This document shows, piece after piece, positions 53,746-62,874 of a stretch of DNA of 64,000 nucleotides; position 1 is the stretch's first letter; the number at the start of each line of letters is the position of its first letter. Both the position numbers and the translations under genes were made by a program. The stretch covers positions 1 through 64,000 of the forward strand of contig JAIQZO010000101.1 in NCBI GenBank assembly GCA_021777055.1, read 5' to 3'. The notes beneath the pieces are model-generated. The model ran no database searches and was not told where the DNA came from. It saw nothing but the letters and a program-made list of their open reading frames with translations. The stretch comes from Candidatus Anammoxibacter sp. GTDB lineage: Bacteria > Planctomycetota > Brocadiia > Brocadiales > Anammoxibacteraceae.

Positions 53746-53924
53746 AGAATGGGTGAAAGGGTTGTTGACGTTTTATAAACAAAGTGATCTGGAATTCGGT
53801 ATTTAGTCTTTAGGTTTTGGTAAGATAGTACAACATGCAAAGATAGCCGAAAGATGGATCGTTAAATATTGAATTCATGATCACTTTAAGCATATCTAGA
53901 TAAATAGAGAGGTTACGGTATTTT

Positions 53925-54410
53925 ATGGTTAACGGTTTAACACATTTTGATGAAAAAGGCGCATCACGAATGGTTGATGTCGGTGATAAACACGTAACGA
54001 AACGGGTAGCCGTTGCCCATGCAAAGGTAAAAATGAAACCTGAAACCTTAACGGCTATTTTAGATAAAGAAATATCTAAGGGAGACGTACTTGAAGTCGC
54101 CAGGGTAGCAGGTATAATGGGCGCTAAACAGACAAGTACATTGATTCCCATGTGTCACACCTTGAATCTTACTGCGGTAAAGATCGACTATACAAATAAC
54201 GGGATTGATTGCGTAGAGCTATTTTCAGAGGTGCAAACATACGGTAAAACAGGGGTAGAGATGGAGGCGTTAACCGCGTCATCTATCTGTGCGTTAACTA
54301 TTTACGATATGTGTAAATCTATTGACAGAAATATTGTCATAAGTGAAGTTCACTTATTAAAAAAATCAGGTGGAAAGAGTGGGGATTTTACATTTATAAA
54401 GGAAGGATGA
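53925..54410 (+). CDS. moaC: MoaC, cyclic pyranopterin monophosphate synthase
   Basis: A 161-residue protein that converts the MoaA product to cyclic pyranopterin monophosphate. Family marks are SRMVDVGDKHVTKRVAVA, GIMGAKQTSTLIPMCHTL, EVQTYGKTGVEMEALTA and KSGGKSGDF. ATG 53925 is preceded by aggttacgg-like sequence. ribH starts 2 nt after its stop, an unusual but tight arrangement. Confidence 0.97.
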   Translation: MVNGLTHFDEKGASRMVDVGDKHVTKRVAVAHAKVKMKPETLTAILDKEISKGDVLEVARVAGIMGAKQTSTLIPMCHTLNLTAVKIDYTNNGIDCVELFSEVQTYGKTGVEMEALTASSICALTIYDMCKSIDRNIVISEVHLLKKSGGKSGDFTFIKEG

Positions 54411-54411
54411 T

Positions 54412-54885
54412 ATGGGCAATGTATTTCAGGGTGACCTTGTTGGGTCCGGAAAGAAGTTTGCTGTAGTTGTTAGCAGGTTTAATGAATTCATTTCAGGTCG
54501 GTTGTTGGAAGGAGCAAAAGATTGCTTTTCCAGACATAGGGTATCTGAAGACGATGTTGATATTTTCTGGGTCCCTGGATCTTTTGAGATTGCAGTTGCG
54601 GCCATGAAGATTGCAAATAGTAAGAAATATGATGCGATTGTCTGTCTGGGAGCCGTTATTAGGGGACAAACTCCGCATTTTGATTACGTTTCAGGCGAAT
54701 CTGCAAAAGGTATTTCACAAGTTGGGTTGGGTACAGGTGTGCCTACTATTTACGGAGTTATTACTACAGATACCCTGGAACAGGCCATTGATAGGGCTGG
54801 AGCCCGGACAGGAAATAAAGGAGCTGAATCTGCTCTTGCCGCCATTGAAATGGCAAATTTGTTTGCTCAAATTGGTGATAAATAA
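54412..54885 (+). CDS. ribH: 6,7-dimethyl-8-ribityllumazine synthase
   Basis: A 157-residue riboflavin-pathway enzyme. VSRFNEFISGRLLEGA, WVPGSFEIAVAA, CLGAVIRGQTPHFDYVSGE with the catalytic His, and TIYGVITTDTLEQAIDRAG are seen. It condenses the pyrimidine and butanone phosphate precursors. nusB follows 6 nt later, a common neighbour in bacteria. Confidence 0.97.
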   Translation: MGNVFQGDLVGSGKKFAVVVSRFNEFISGRLLEGAKDCFSRHRVSEDDVDIFWVPGSFEIAVAAMKIANSKKYDAIVCLGAVIRGQTPHFDYVSGESAKGISQVGLGTGVPTIYGVITTDTLEQAIDRAGARTGNKGAESALAAIEMANLFAQIGDK

Positions 54886-54890
54886 AAATA

Positions 54891-55310
54891 ATGCGTAAAA
54901 GAACAAAATCCAGAGAGATTGCAATACAGGCGCTATACCAATTGGAAATACGTAGCTATGGTGATTACGATGAATTAGGGATATTCTTCTTACAGCAGAC
55001 ATTTGATTCTAATATAGTAGACTTTGCAAGATCATTAGTTGATGGATGCAGAAAACAGAAAAAGGAGATAGAGGAGAAAATAGTCTCTATCTCTGAACAC
55101 TGGGATTTGCATAGGATGGCCATTATAGATAGATCTATTTTACGGCTGTGTGTGTATGAGCTATTGTACAGAAATGATATACCACCGAAAGTGTCCATTA
55201 ATGAAGCCATAGACCTCGCAAAGAAATTTAGTACAGAAAAATCCGGACAGTTTGTAAACGGTGTTTTGGATAAAATATATTTGCAAGCAAAAGAAAAGAG
55301 ACATGAATAA
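54891..55310 (+). CDS. nusB: NusB transcription antitermination factor
   Basis: A 139-residue all-helical protein. RKRTKSREIAIQALYQLEI starts it; WDLHRMAIIDRSILRLCVYELLY and KVSINEAIDLAKKFSTEKSGQFVNGVLDKI are typical. It acts with NusE in rRNA antitermination. Part of the ribH-nusB unit. Confidence 0.97.
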   Translation: MRKRTKSREIAIQALYQLEIRSYGDYDELGIFFLQQTFDSNIVDFARSLVDGCRKQKKEIEEKIVSISEHWDLHRMAIIDRSILRLCVYELLYRNDIPPKVSINEAIDLAKKFSTEKSGQFVNGVLDKIYLQAKEKRHE

Positions 55311-55520
55311 TATTCAAACAGATAACAAAGTTATATCTTAACCGTTCGATAGTTAAATAGCTTGGCAATAAATCTTTGTTTCATTCCGTTTTGTCCATTT
55401 TGAATGGGAGCCTTAACTTTCGATTTATTATTAAACTATTTAATTATCTAACTATAAGTTGCCCTGCAAGGGCGACTAAAATGAATTAACAAGTTTTAGT
55501 TATTAAGGAAGGTTGTCCAT

Positions 55521-56351
55521 ATTAGCAAAGCAGACTTACATATTCACACAAATTTCTCGGATGGAACAGATAGCCCTGAAGAAATAATTTCTCTAGCTTC
55601 AATGAAGGGGATTCAAACCATCTCAATTACAGACCATGATACAGTGGATGGTATTGAAGCCGCCATTTTATCTGGCAAAAAAAATAAAATAGATGTAATA
55701 CCTGGAGTAGAACTTTCTGCTGAATATAATGGATCAGAAATACATATACTGGGATATTTTATTGATTACAAGGATGTATACTTTTGTAATCAATTGAAAT
55801 CCTTTCGTGATCACCGGATAAATAGGATTTTTGAAATAGTGGATAAACTGCAAGATTTAAATGTACAAATAGATGCAAAGAATATATTTGATATAGTTGG
55901 AAATGGATCTCCCGGACGACTTCATGTCGCTGAAGAACTTTACCAGTCCGGGTACACAAAAAATATTTATGATTCGTTTTATACCTATTTGGGAAACAAC
56001 AAACCTGCGTACGTAAAAAAACAGACACTTGATTGTAAGAAGACAATAGAGTTAATTGTTGGTGCGGGCGGAGTTCCGGTACTTGCCCATCCTTACAAAA
56101 TGAATAATGATGCAATAATTTCAGATTTGGTTGATATAGGATTACAGGGCATTGAAGTCTACTATCCGTCAAATGAGCCGGTAAGGGCTAAATATAAGAT
56201 GCTGGCGGATAAATACGGTATGGTCGTCACTGGTGGATCAGACTATCATGGCAGGAGACGGCCTGACGTTTGTGTTGGTACTATGACGATAGGTATGGAG
56301 CTTGTCGAGAAATTAAAGGAGCGAAGTATGGCTGTGAAGAGGTGTGGGTAA
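55521..56351 (+). CDS. PHP-family phosphoesterase (RNase AM/YciV-like), probable ATT start
   Basis: A 276-residue metal-dependent phosphoesterase. The metal motifs are ADLHIHTNFSDGTD (about 4-17), TITDHDT-like SITDHDTVDG, PGVELSAEY, HILGYFID, LAHPYKM and GSDYHGRRRP. The first in-frame ATG (55602) would remove the essential DLHIH motif. Instead the frame reads ATT-agc-aaa-gca-gac-tta from 55521, with aaggaagg 8 nt upstream and no ATG, GTG or TTG in a suitable place. Start at ATT, as known for infC, is proposed. Relatives are 3'-phosphate or 5'-3' nucleases. Its stop overlaps the ftsY ATG (TAATG). Confidence 0.85.
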   Translation: MSKADLHIHTNFSDGTDSPEEIISLASMKGIQTISITDHDTVDGIEAAILSGKKNKIDVIPGVELSAEYNGSEIHILGYFIDYKDVYFCNQLKSFRDHRINRIFEIVDKLQDLNVQIDAKNIFDIVGNGSPGRLHVAEELYQSGYTKNIYDSFYTYLGNNKPAYVKKQTLDCKKTIELIVGAGGVPVLAHPYKMNNDAIISDLVDIGLQGIEVYYPSNEPVRAKYKMLADKYGMVVTGGSDYHGRRRPDVCVGTMTIGMELVEKLKERSMAVKRCG

Positions 56352-57307
56352 TGGGATGGCTTTTTAAGAAAAAGGAGAAAAAAGGTAAGGCTAAATGGTT
56401 TTCCATTGAGAAGCTAAAGAACGGATTAGAAAAGACACGCAACAAATTAGGATCAAGTTTTAAGGATATTTTTTCTTTAAATAAGAAAATAGACGAAAGC
56501 ACCATTGAGGAACTTGAGGCGTCACTAATCCAATCAGATATGGGTGTAAAACCTGTTGATAAAATAATACAGGATATTCGTGAGGCATGGAAGAGCAAGG
56601 TAATTCAAGATACAGATGAGATATATACCTTTCTCAAAAATAATTTAAAACAGAATTTAAGTAAATGGAATACCAAGATTAAGGTATCTTCGGTTGCTCC
56701 AACTGTAATAATGGTTGCCGGTGTTAATGGGGTGGGTAAAACTACTTCAATTGCAAAGCTTGCTTATTTTTTTAAGAGCGAAGGCAAGAAGGTTATGTTG
56801 GCCGCCGCAGATACATTCAGAGCCGCGGCAGTTGAGCAGTTGACTATGTGGAGCAAAAAAATTGGGGTAGACATTGTAAAACACGAATCAGGGTCTGATC
56901 CCGGGGCTGTTGCATTTGATGCCCTGGAGGCCAGTATTGCAAGAGAAATGGATTACCTTATAATTGATACTGCCGGTCGTCTTCACACACATCAAAATCT
57001 CATGAATGAGTTGTGTAAGATAAAGCGTGTGATACAAAAGAGGGATGAGAAGGCCCCCCATGAGGTGCTTTTGGTTTTAGATTCAACTACCGGGCAGAAT
57101 GCTATAGCCCAGGCAAAGCTGTTTAGTGAAGCTATTAATATTACTGGTATATTTCTTACAAAACTTGACGGAACTGCCAAAGGCGGTTTTGTTCTGGGTA
57201 TGCATGAAGAGATTAATATACCCGTTAAATTCATAGGGATTGGCGAAAAGGCCGAAGATATAGAGAATTTTGAGCCACATAGATTCGTTGATGCTATTTT
57301 TGATTAA
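56351..57307 (+). CDS. ftsY: FtsY, signal recognition particle receptor
   Basis: A 318-residue SRP-type GTPase that docks ribosome-SRP complexes at the membrane. It has a short basic N-terminus (MGWLFKKKEKKGKAKW) instead of a long acidic A domain, then the N-domain (TIEELEASLIQSDMGV), G1 GVNGVGKTTSIAKLA, LLAADTFRAAAVEQL, IIDTAGRLH and TKLDGTAKGGFVLG. ATG 56351 is chosen because it overlaps the PHP stop; the frame is open further upstream to 56270. Confidence 0.97.
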   Translation: MGWLFKKKEKKGKAKWFSIEKLKNGLEKTRNKLGSSFKDIFSLNKKIDESTIEELEASLIQSDMGVKPVDKIIQDIREAWKSKVIQDTDEIYTFLKNNLKQNLSKWNTKIKVSSVAPTVIMVAGVNGVGKTTSIAKLAYFFKSEGKKVMLAAADTFRAAAVEQLTMWSKKIGVDIVKHESGSDPGAVAFDALEASIAREMDYLIIDTAGRLHTHQNLMNELCKIKRVIQKRDEKAPHEVLLVLDSTTGQNAIAQAKLFSEAINITGIFLTKLDGTAKGGFVLGMHEEINIPVKFIGIGEKAEDIENFEPHRFVDAIFD

Positions 57308-57352
57308 TAAGGATGTGGGCAATAACAACGTCGTCCCTTTTTTAATTCAACT

Positions 57353-57430
57353 TCATACTATCTTTGCCCAAACTTCAATCGTTAAATCCTTAACATAGCG
57401 AAGGCTATTTTTCCTGTATGGGTTTAAAAT
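57353..57430 (-). repeat. coding relic, copy 3 of a dispersed tail
   Basis: On the minus strand 25 codons plus TGA end RYVKDLTIEVWAKIV. They align without gaps with 52561-52638 and 5445-5522. An 8-bp hairpin (tgtatggg/cccataca) lies nearby at about 57416-57443. Confidence 0.6.
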
Positions 57431-57520
57431 CTTGACCCCATACAAATATAACCTAAATCTAAACATAAGACAGGAAAGTTATTTTTGCACACTTTCTAAG
57501 GATTCGAGAAGAGAAATAAA

Positions 57521-59029
57521 TTGAAAATATTATTTATATATCCGAATGTAAACGCACAAGTCGGTTTTAATTATGGCATAGCATCCATTTCTGCAGTCTT
57601 AAAGGAAAACGGACACGATACAAGACTCTTAAACCTTAATGAAAAACTGGGTCCTGTTCCTGAGAGTGAAGAGATAGTAAAGATTGTAAAATCATATAAT
57701 CCTGATCTAATAGGCTTTTCGGTGGTAACACCACAATATCAGTACGCCTTAAAGATAGCTACACATATTAAACAGTCATGTGATGTCCCTATCTTATGCG
57801 GAGGTATACACGCTACTATTGCAGCTGATGAGGTACTCAAAGAGGAGTGTTTTGACTTTGTTTGTGTTGGAGAGGGAGAATACCCTGTGTCCGAGCTGGT
57901 TTCCATGATGGAGAAAGGTATAGAGCCGAAGGAAATACCAGGCATTTGGACAAAGGTTAATGGCAATATATACAGAAATCCGGTTCGCCCGTTTATAGAT
58001 ATTACAAAATTGCCGCGTAAAGATTATGAGATCTTTGACCTGCAGAACATGATTGACGTGGAATCGGGATGGGTTAGAGTAATGGCCTCAAGGGGTTGTC
58101 CATTCAGATGTACTTATTGTCTTAATCACCAGGTAGTAAACCTTTATGAAGGGGATACAGGTCTTACGGGTAAAAAGCTGAACTATACAAGGCGTCATAG
58201 TGTGGATGAAGTATTGTCAGAGATCTCCTATTTGCTCGCTAATTATAAAGGTATCACTACTATTATTTTTGATGATGATATTTTTACTCTGGACATGGAA
58301 TTCCTTCGTGACTTTTGTAACAGGTATAGAAGCGTCTCCAACCTTCCATTCGTAGTTAACGCTCATGTAAAGGTGTTTAACGAAGAACGTGCCCGTCTTC
58401 TTAAAGATGCGGGATGTTCTATCGTGAAATTTGGTGTTGAAAGTGGAAGCGACAGGATACGACGCGAGATCCTGCTACGCCCCATGTCAAATAAAGAGAT
58501 TATAGATTCATTTGCCGTTGCACATAAATACGGATTTCATACCAGCGCCTTTTTGTTGTTGGGATTGCCCCATGAAACAAAGGAAGATATTATGGCCACA
58601 GTTGAACTTTTGAGGGAAGTAAAGCCAGGCAGGTTCAGGTGGTCTCTGTTTTTCCCGTTTCCTAAGACAACTGCTTACGATATCAGTGAAAAGGGAGGGT
58701 TTATTAATTTTGATAAGATGAAAGAGCTCTCTAATTTTACAGACGAATCATGCCTTGATTTTGGCCCGGAACATAATCTGTTTTTATATAAAATGAAAAA
58801 GATTCTGCCCTGGTATGTAAATATGGGAATGGACTCTAACATCAGTGAAATATTCTCACCCCTTGTTAAAGAAATAGAATCATTATCCCATGAAGAGTGG
58901 AACAGTGTAAACACCCGGATTTCGAAAATGGATACTACTGCGGGAGAAAGCGCCAACCTGACCAAGAGAGACTACTACTTGACAAAGTATAACTCTTTCA
59001 CCGCCGTAAAATCTGATTGGCAGGGATGA
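57521..59029 (+). CDS. B12-binding radical SAM protein
   Basis: A 502-residue protein with an N-terminal cobalamin-binding Rossmann domain (about 1-140; IASISAVLKENGHDTRLLNLN, DLIGFSVVTPQYQYALKIA, PILCGGIHATI). A radical SAM domain follows (MASRGCPFRCTYCLNHQVV, cluster motif CxxxCxxC at about 195-202; IIFDDDIFTLD). B12/radical enzymes often methylate or rearrange unreactive carbons, including in lipid and natural-product pathways. Start TTG 57521 with gagaagagaaat before it. The substrate is unknown. Confidence 0.9.
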   Translation: MKILFIYPNVNAQVGFNYGIASISAVLKENGHDTRLLNLNEKLGPVPESEEIVKIVKSYNPDLIGFSVVTPQYQYALKIATHIKQSCDVPILCGGIHATIAADEVLKEECFDFVCVGEGEYPVSELVSMMEKGIEPKEIPGIWTKVNGNIYRNPVRPFIDITKLPRKDYEIFDLQNMIDVESGWVRVMASRGCPFRCTYCLNHQVVNLYEGDTGLTGKKLNYTRRHSVDEVLSEISYLLANYKGITTIIFDDDIFTLDMEFLRDFCNRYRSVSNLPFVVNAHVKVFNEERARLLKDAGCSIVKFGVESGSDRIRREILLRPMSNKEIIDSFAVAHKYGFHTSAFLLLGLPHETKEDIMATVELLREVKPGRFRWSLFFPFPKTTAYDISEKGGFINFDKMKELSNFTDESCLDFGPEHNLFLYKMKKILPWYVNMGMDSNISEIFSPLVKEIESLSHEEWNSVNTRISKMDTTAGESANLTKRDYYLTKYNSFTAVKSDWQG

Positions 59030-60085
59030 TAGCAGAAGTGCCATGTATTTGAAGGATTACACACTGTTACTCACGCAAAATCCTAAAGAGCCTTATATAG
59101 TTGGCGGAATGATAACCAGACGTTCTTCATCACTAAAATAGAACATATTAACACGGTAATTAAATAGGCGAACACTTGCAATATGTTTCGCTTGTTCCAA
59201 AGCTCCTGCTTTGGAACATAATTGCTAGAGAAGCTCTAGTACAACGTCTATGTTGTATTGGCGATAACCATGTGATCTAAACTCTTTTTGTTAACAGATA
59301 GCAACTACTTAGGTGGATAGGCTGAAGGCTGAAGGTAAAGCTTAAAGGCAAAAAGACTGTTTTTTTTGCTTTTTGCCTTTAGCCTGGCAACCTAAAATGT
59401 TTTATGTTTTATGCTTTCACCTTCAGTCTTCAGTCTATCCACAGGAGTAGTTAACAACGGACAAAACTTAAGAAATCATACCCGTCACTAGAACGTTGAC
59501 GCTGTACTAGCTTCTACTTGTTAATATAGCAATTATATCACATTATTCACAATTAGTACTTTCGAAGCAGAGCTTCTAGTACAAGCCTGTTCCAAAGCAG
59601 GAGCTTTGGAACAAGAAGCAAGTTGATTCTCCTATTTAATTGCCAGATTAATATAAAGGTTAAAACAGCAGTAGAGAGCAGGCTCAATGACTACAGATTA
59701 AAGTTTGTGTTCCCTGTTTCTAGCTCTTTCGTCTGCGAGTGTCACAATATCACAATACCCTGTTTCCAGCTTTCCCTCGTTAAACCGTATATTCAGTTTT
59801 TCCGCATAGGCCTTCCCAATCATCTTCTCCCTGCGTCTTTTGAAGTTTGAGTCCAAGGAGCTGTTGTTAGTACCCTGCAGAAGCAAGTCGAGAAAACATT
59901 TAATCCTCATTTTCATCTTTCCATTACCATGCACTGCAGACCTATGAATTTCTGCAGCTTTTAGAATTTGTGGTATAATTAAAATAGGTGATCTTACCCA
60001 TTCAGATAAACTAGAGGCCTCTTTATATCTACCAAGATATTTTTTCTTAACGGACTAAAAACTTAAGAAAGAGAGGAGGCAAACA
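59030..60085. repeat. intergenic region with nested palindromic element B (copy 3)
   Basis: A roughly 490-bp imperfect palindrome spans 59157-59645. Outer arms are taattaaatagg (59157-59168) and cctatttaatt (59631-59641). Two near-identical hairpins, tgttccaaagc-N4-gctttggaaca, lie at 59193-59218 and 59588-59613. Element B (59301-59454) is at the centre with flanks gttaacaaaaagag/gacgggtatgatttcttaag shared with 32.4 kb. A 78-codon minus-strand frame (59698-59934) is unsupported. Confidence 0.85.
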
Positions 60086-62680
60086 ATGAATAGGAAATAT
60101 TTATACTTAGCAAATAGGATTGCTCTCTTATGTCTCATATCAATTGTATTTCAATATACCTTACCAACTGCAAATGCTGCAATACCACCCGGTTCGTTTG
60201 AAGTTGAAGCGGCTTATGAAGCGCCAGACGCAACTGGATTTACTGGTCTTGCTTGGGACGGTAACAATCTTTGGTCATGTAGCAAGACTGTCTCATCTAC
60301 TGGTAAAATCTATAAACATAATATGGATATTAACTTATCTATACAAAGTGAATACAATACGCCTGGAAGGTATCCATCTGGTCTTGCTTGGGATGGTCAA
60401 AATCTTTGGTCATGTGAATTGTATAGCAATAAAGTCTATAAGCACAACATGGATGTTAACTTATCTGTGCAAAATGAATACAATCCTCCTCGTGAACCTG
60501 GAGGGAGGACAGATGGTCTTGCTTGGGACGGCCAAAATCTTTGGACGTGCGATAATGATAAAGGTAGGATTTATAAGCATAATATGGATTCAACACTGTC
60601 TATTGCTTTTGAAGCAAAAAATGCTTGTAGTAATCCAAGAGGTCTGTGCTTCTCTGCAGAAAAGGAAAATCTCTGGTCCACTGGGAGTTCTTGTTCACTC
60701 ATAATTAGATATAATATGGATTCGTCCCTCACTTTGGCTAACAATTATTTGCTTCCTGAATTATATGGAGCGTGGTCGGGACTTGCCTGGGCGAACAATT
60801 ATCTCTGGATTTGCGAGTCATATCCTGAAAGCAGTGATAGCATATATTCTGGAAAAGCTATCTACAAACTAAAACCAATTATGCCTGCTTATACTCCATT
60901 AAATGAGCATGTCAGCTTCGACCATGACACTTCACCATTTACATCTTCCCAAGATACCACAGGTTGCCCGGATGGAAGTGTTGGTAAATTTAGTTTTGAC
61001 GCAAACCTTTCCAACATCAGCGATAGTATACTTACAGATCTACTGGTGGAGGTGGCAGAACTAACGAATAACAACTTACTTCTTACCGATAACGGATTCA
61101 TAGGCCAAGGAAATTGGATCTATGTCCCAATGAACGACGATTACATGGATGGTATTCTCAGCCCGGGCGAAGACGTCGATGTCCCATTTACTGTATGTCT
61201 GAATAACTCAGATCCGTTCAGATTCTTTGTTGATGTGTATGGAGAAGTTTTAGACCCTGCAACTATTATAGTCAGAAATACTAACGACAGCGGAGCGGGA
61301 TCGCTTCGGCAAGCTATTGACACTGCTATGGTAGGCGGTGAGATTGTCTTTGATGCAAGGCTGTCGGGGCAAACTATTGCCCTAACCAGTGGAGAACTCT
61401 TAATTAACAAAGACTTAACCATTACAGGTCTTGGTGAAGATAATCTGGCCATCAGCGGTGGTTGCTGGGACGACGGATGCTGGACAGACCCGTGGGGGAA
61501 CAAACACTGTGACGGGGAAGTGGAAGACATTGTCTGCAACGGATCAGGTAGAGTGTTCCACATTCTGGACAACAGTGTCGTGACCATTTCAGAACTGACG
61601 ATCACTGAGGGCAAGGAGGCCATTATTAATGATGGTACGTTGACAATCAATAACAGCATGATCTCAGAAAATTGGGGGCCCGGCGGCATCGGTAATTGTG
61701 GTACGCTGATAATCAATAACAGCACGATCTCAGAAAATGATGGAGGCACCGAACCCAATGAATGCATCGGCGGCGGCATTAGTAATAATGGCATGCTGAC
61801 AATCAACAACAGCACGATCTCCAACAACAGAATCCCTCCTTTCAGTACTATGGGGAGTGATGTTTATTGCGACTTCACAGATTGCGGAGGCGGCGGCGGC
61901 ATAGCAAATAGTGGCATGCTGACGATCAGCGACAGCACGATCTCAGGTAATGGTGCCTGGATAGGGGGTGGAATTTTCTCCCCGAATGGTTCGGTTAATA
62001 TTTACAATACTATCATTAAGGATAATTGGGGCAGTAGGAGTGTATCTGGCATTTTCGTTGCTAACGGCTCACTTATAATGGAAAATTCCTTTGTAATTGA
62101 TAACTTATCACCTAACGAAGATTCTGATGGTGGTGGAATTTCTCTTAATGCAAGCTCCTGTGAGATTGTAAATTCTGTTATAGCAGGTAATTCGTGGGCG
62201 GAGGAGGGTACAGCTGGAGGACTTATTTTTGAGAATGGCAGTGACTACCAACTCACTAATTGCAATATTGTAGGCAATCATAGCCCAAACTCAATTGGTG
62301 CCGCCATCCGTGTCCGAGATGCATATGTCACTTTAACAAACTGCATCGTTTCTGACAATATTGGCATAACCGGTTTAGATGAGGAGGATTGTTCCGGTAA
62401 TTCATCTATTACCTTGAATTACTGCAATACTTTCAACAACAGCCCTGATGGTTGCGTAAATGTCACGAGAAACAATTGTTTAGGCAATCCACCCACTGCC
62501 GGAGTTGATTCGCTCTTCCTAGACCCGGCAACTTATAATTTCCATCTAACCTCCGGTTCTCCTTGTATAGACACCGGGACATCAGAAGGCGCTGCAAATT
62601 TTGACATTGATGGAGATGTTAGGCCACAAGGATCAGGTTATGAAATTGGTGTAGATGAGTATACAGGAGAAATCCCTTGA
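60086..62680 (+). CDS. large exported protein: WDG-repeat propeller-like, Ig-like and beta-helix regions
   Basis: An 864-residue protein with a signal peptide (RIALLCLISIVFQYTLPTANA). About five repeats follow to residue 270, each with GLAWDGQNLW-(x)n-IYKHNMD, probably a beta-propeller. A ~105-residue beta domain (GKFSFDANLSN..., LSPGEDVDVPFTVC, PFRFFVDVYG) comes next, like the end of the DUF1566 protein at 935. The final ~450 residues start with NDSGAGSLRQAID (the CSLREA/beta-helix entry motif). They continue as a parallel beta-helix (repeats of TINNSTIS-x-N) and end HLTSGSPCIDTG...DIDGDVRPQGSGYEIGVDEY. Likely a surface adhesin or scaffold. gagaggaggcaaac is its ribosome binding site. Confidence 0.85.
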   Translation: MNRKYLYLANRIALLCLISIVFQYTLPTANAAIPPGSFEVEAAYEAPDATGFTGLAWDGNNLWSCSKTVSSTGKIYKHNMDINLSIQSEYNTPGRYPSGLAWDGQNLWSCELYSNKVYKHNMDVNLSVQNEYNPPREPGGRTDGLAWDGQNLWTCDNDKGRIYKHNMDSTLSIAFEAKNACSNPRGLCFSAEKENLWSTGSSCSLIIRYNMDSSLTLANNYLLPELYGAWSGLAWANNYLWICESYPESSDSIYSGKAIYKLKPIMPAYTPLNEHVSFDHDTSPFTSSQDTTGCPDGSVGKFSFDANLSNISDSILTDLLVEVAELTNNNLLLTDNGFIGQGNWIYVPMNDDYMDGILSPGEDVDVPFTVCLNNSDPFRFFVDVYGEVLDPATIIVRNTNDSGAGSLRQAIDTAMVGGEIVFDARLSGQTIALTSGELLINKDLTITGLGEDNLAISGGCWDDGCWTDPWGNKHCDGEVEDIVCNGSGRVFHILDNSVVTISELTITEGKEAIINDGTLTINNSMISENWGPGGIGNCGTLIINNSTISENDGGTEPNECIGGGISNNGMLTINNSTISNNRIPPFSTMGSDVYCDFTDCGGGGGIANSGMLTISDSTISGNGAWIGGGIFSPNGSVNIYNTIIKDNWGSRSVSGIFVANGSLIMENSFVIDNLSPNEDSDGGGISLNASSCEIVNSVIAGNSWAEEGTAGGLIFENGSDYQLTNCNIVGNHSPNSIGAAIRVRDAYVTLTNCIVSDNIGITGLDEEDCSGNSSITLNYCNTFNNSPDGCVNVTRNNCLGNPPTAGVDSLFLDPATYNFHLTSGSPCIDTGTSEGAANFDIDGDVRPQGSGYEIGVDEYTGEIP

Positions 62681-62754
62681 ATTAGCCCCGGTGATATTTT
62701 CCCAACTTCTGTATTGGTGGTGGCGAATATATGGTTGACGAATACTGTGTTATC

Positions 62755-62801
62755 ACCCCGTGGTAGATACTGTAGATGTCCATTACTACCACGGGGTATT
62801 T
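62755..62801 (+). terminator. rho-independent terminator
   Basis: A perfect 12-bp stem, accccgtggtag (62755-62766) and ctaccacggggt (62786-62797), followed by atttt, after the first beta-helix gene. Confidence 0.85.
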
Positions 62802-62874
62802 TAGTCGACTTTTCGCTTCCATAAAGACTTCTTTCTCGACATAACTAAAGCATAAGGAAGAGAGGAGGCAAACT

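Noticed and set aside
59698..59934. 78-codon minus-strand frame beside the nested palindrome
   Set aside because: No recognisable motif or good start signal; it may be a relic, but I cannot support it as a gene.
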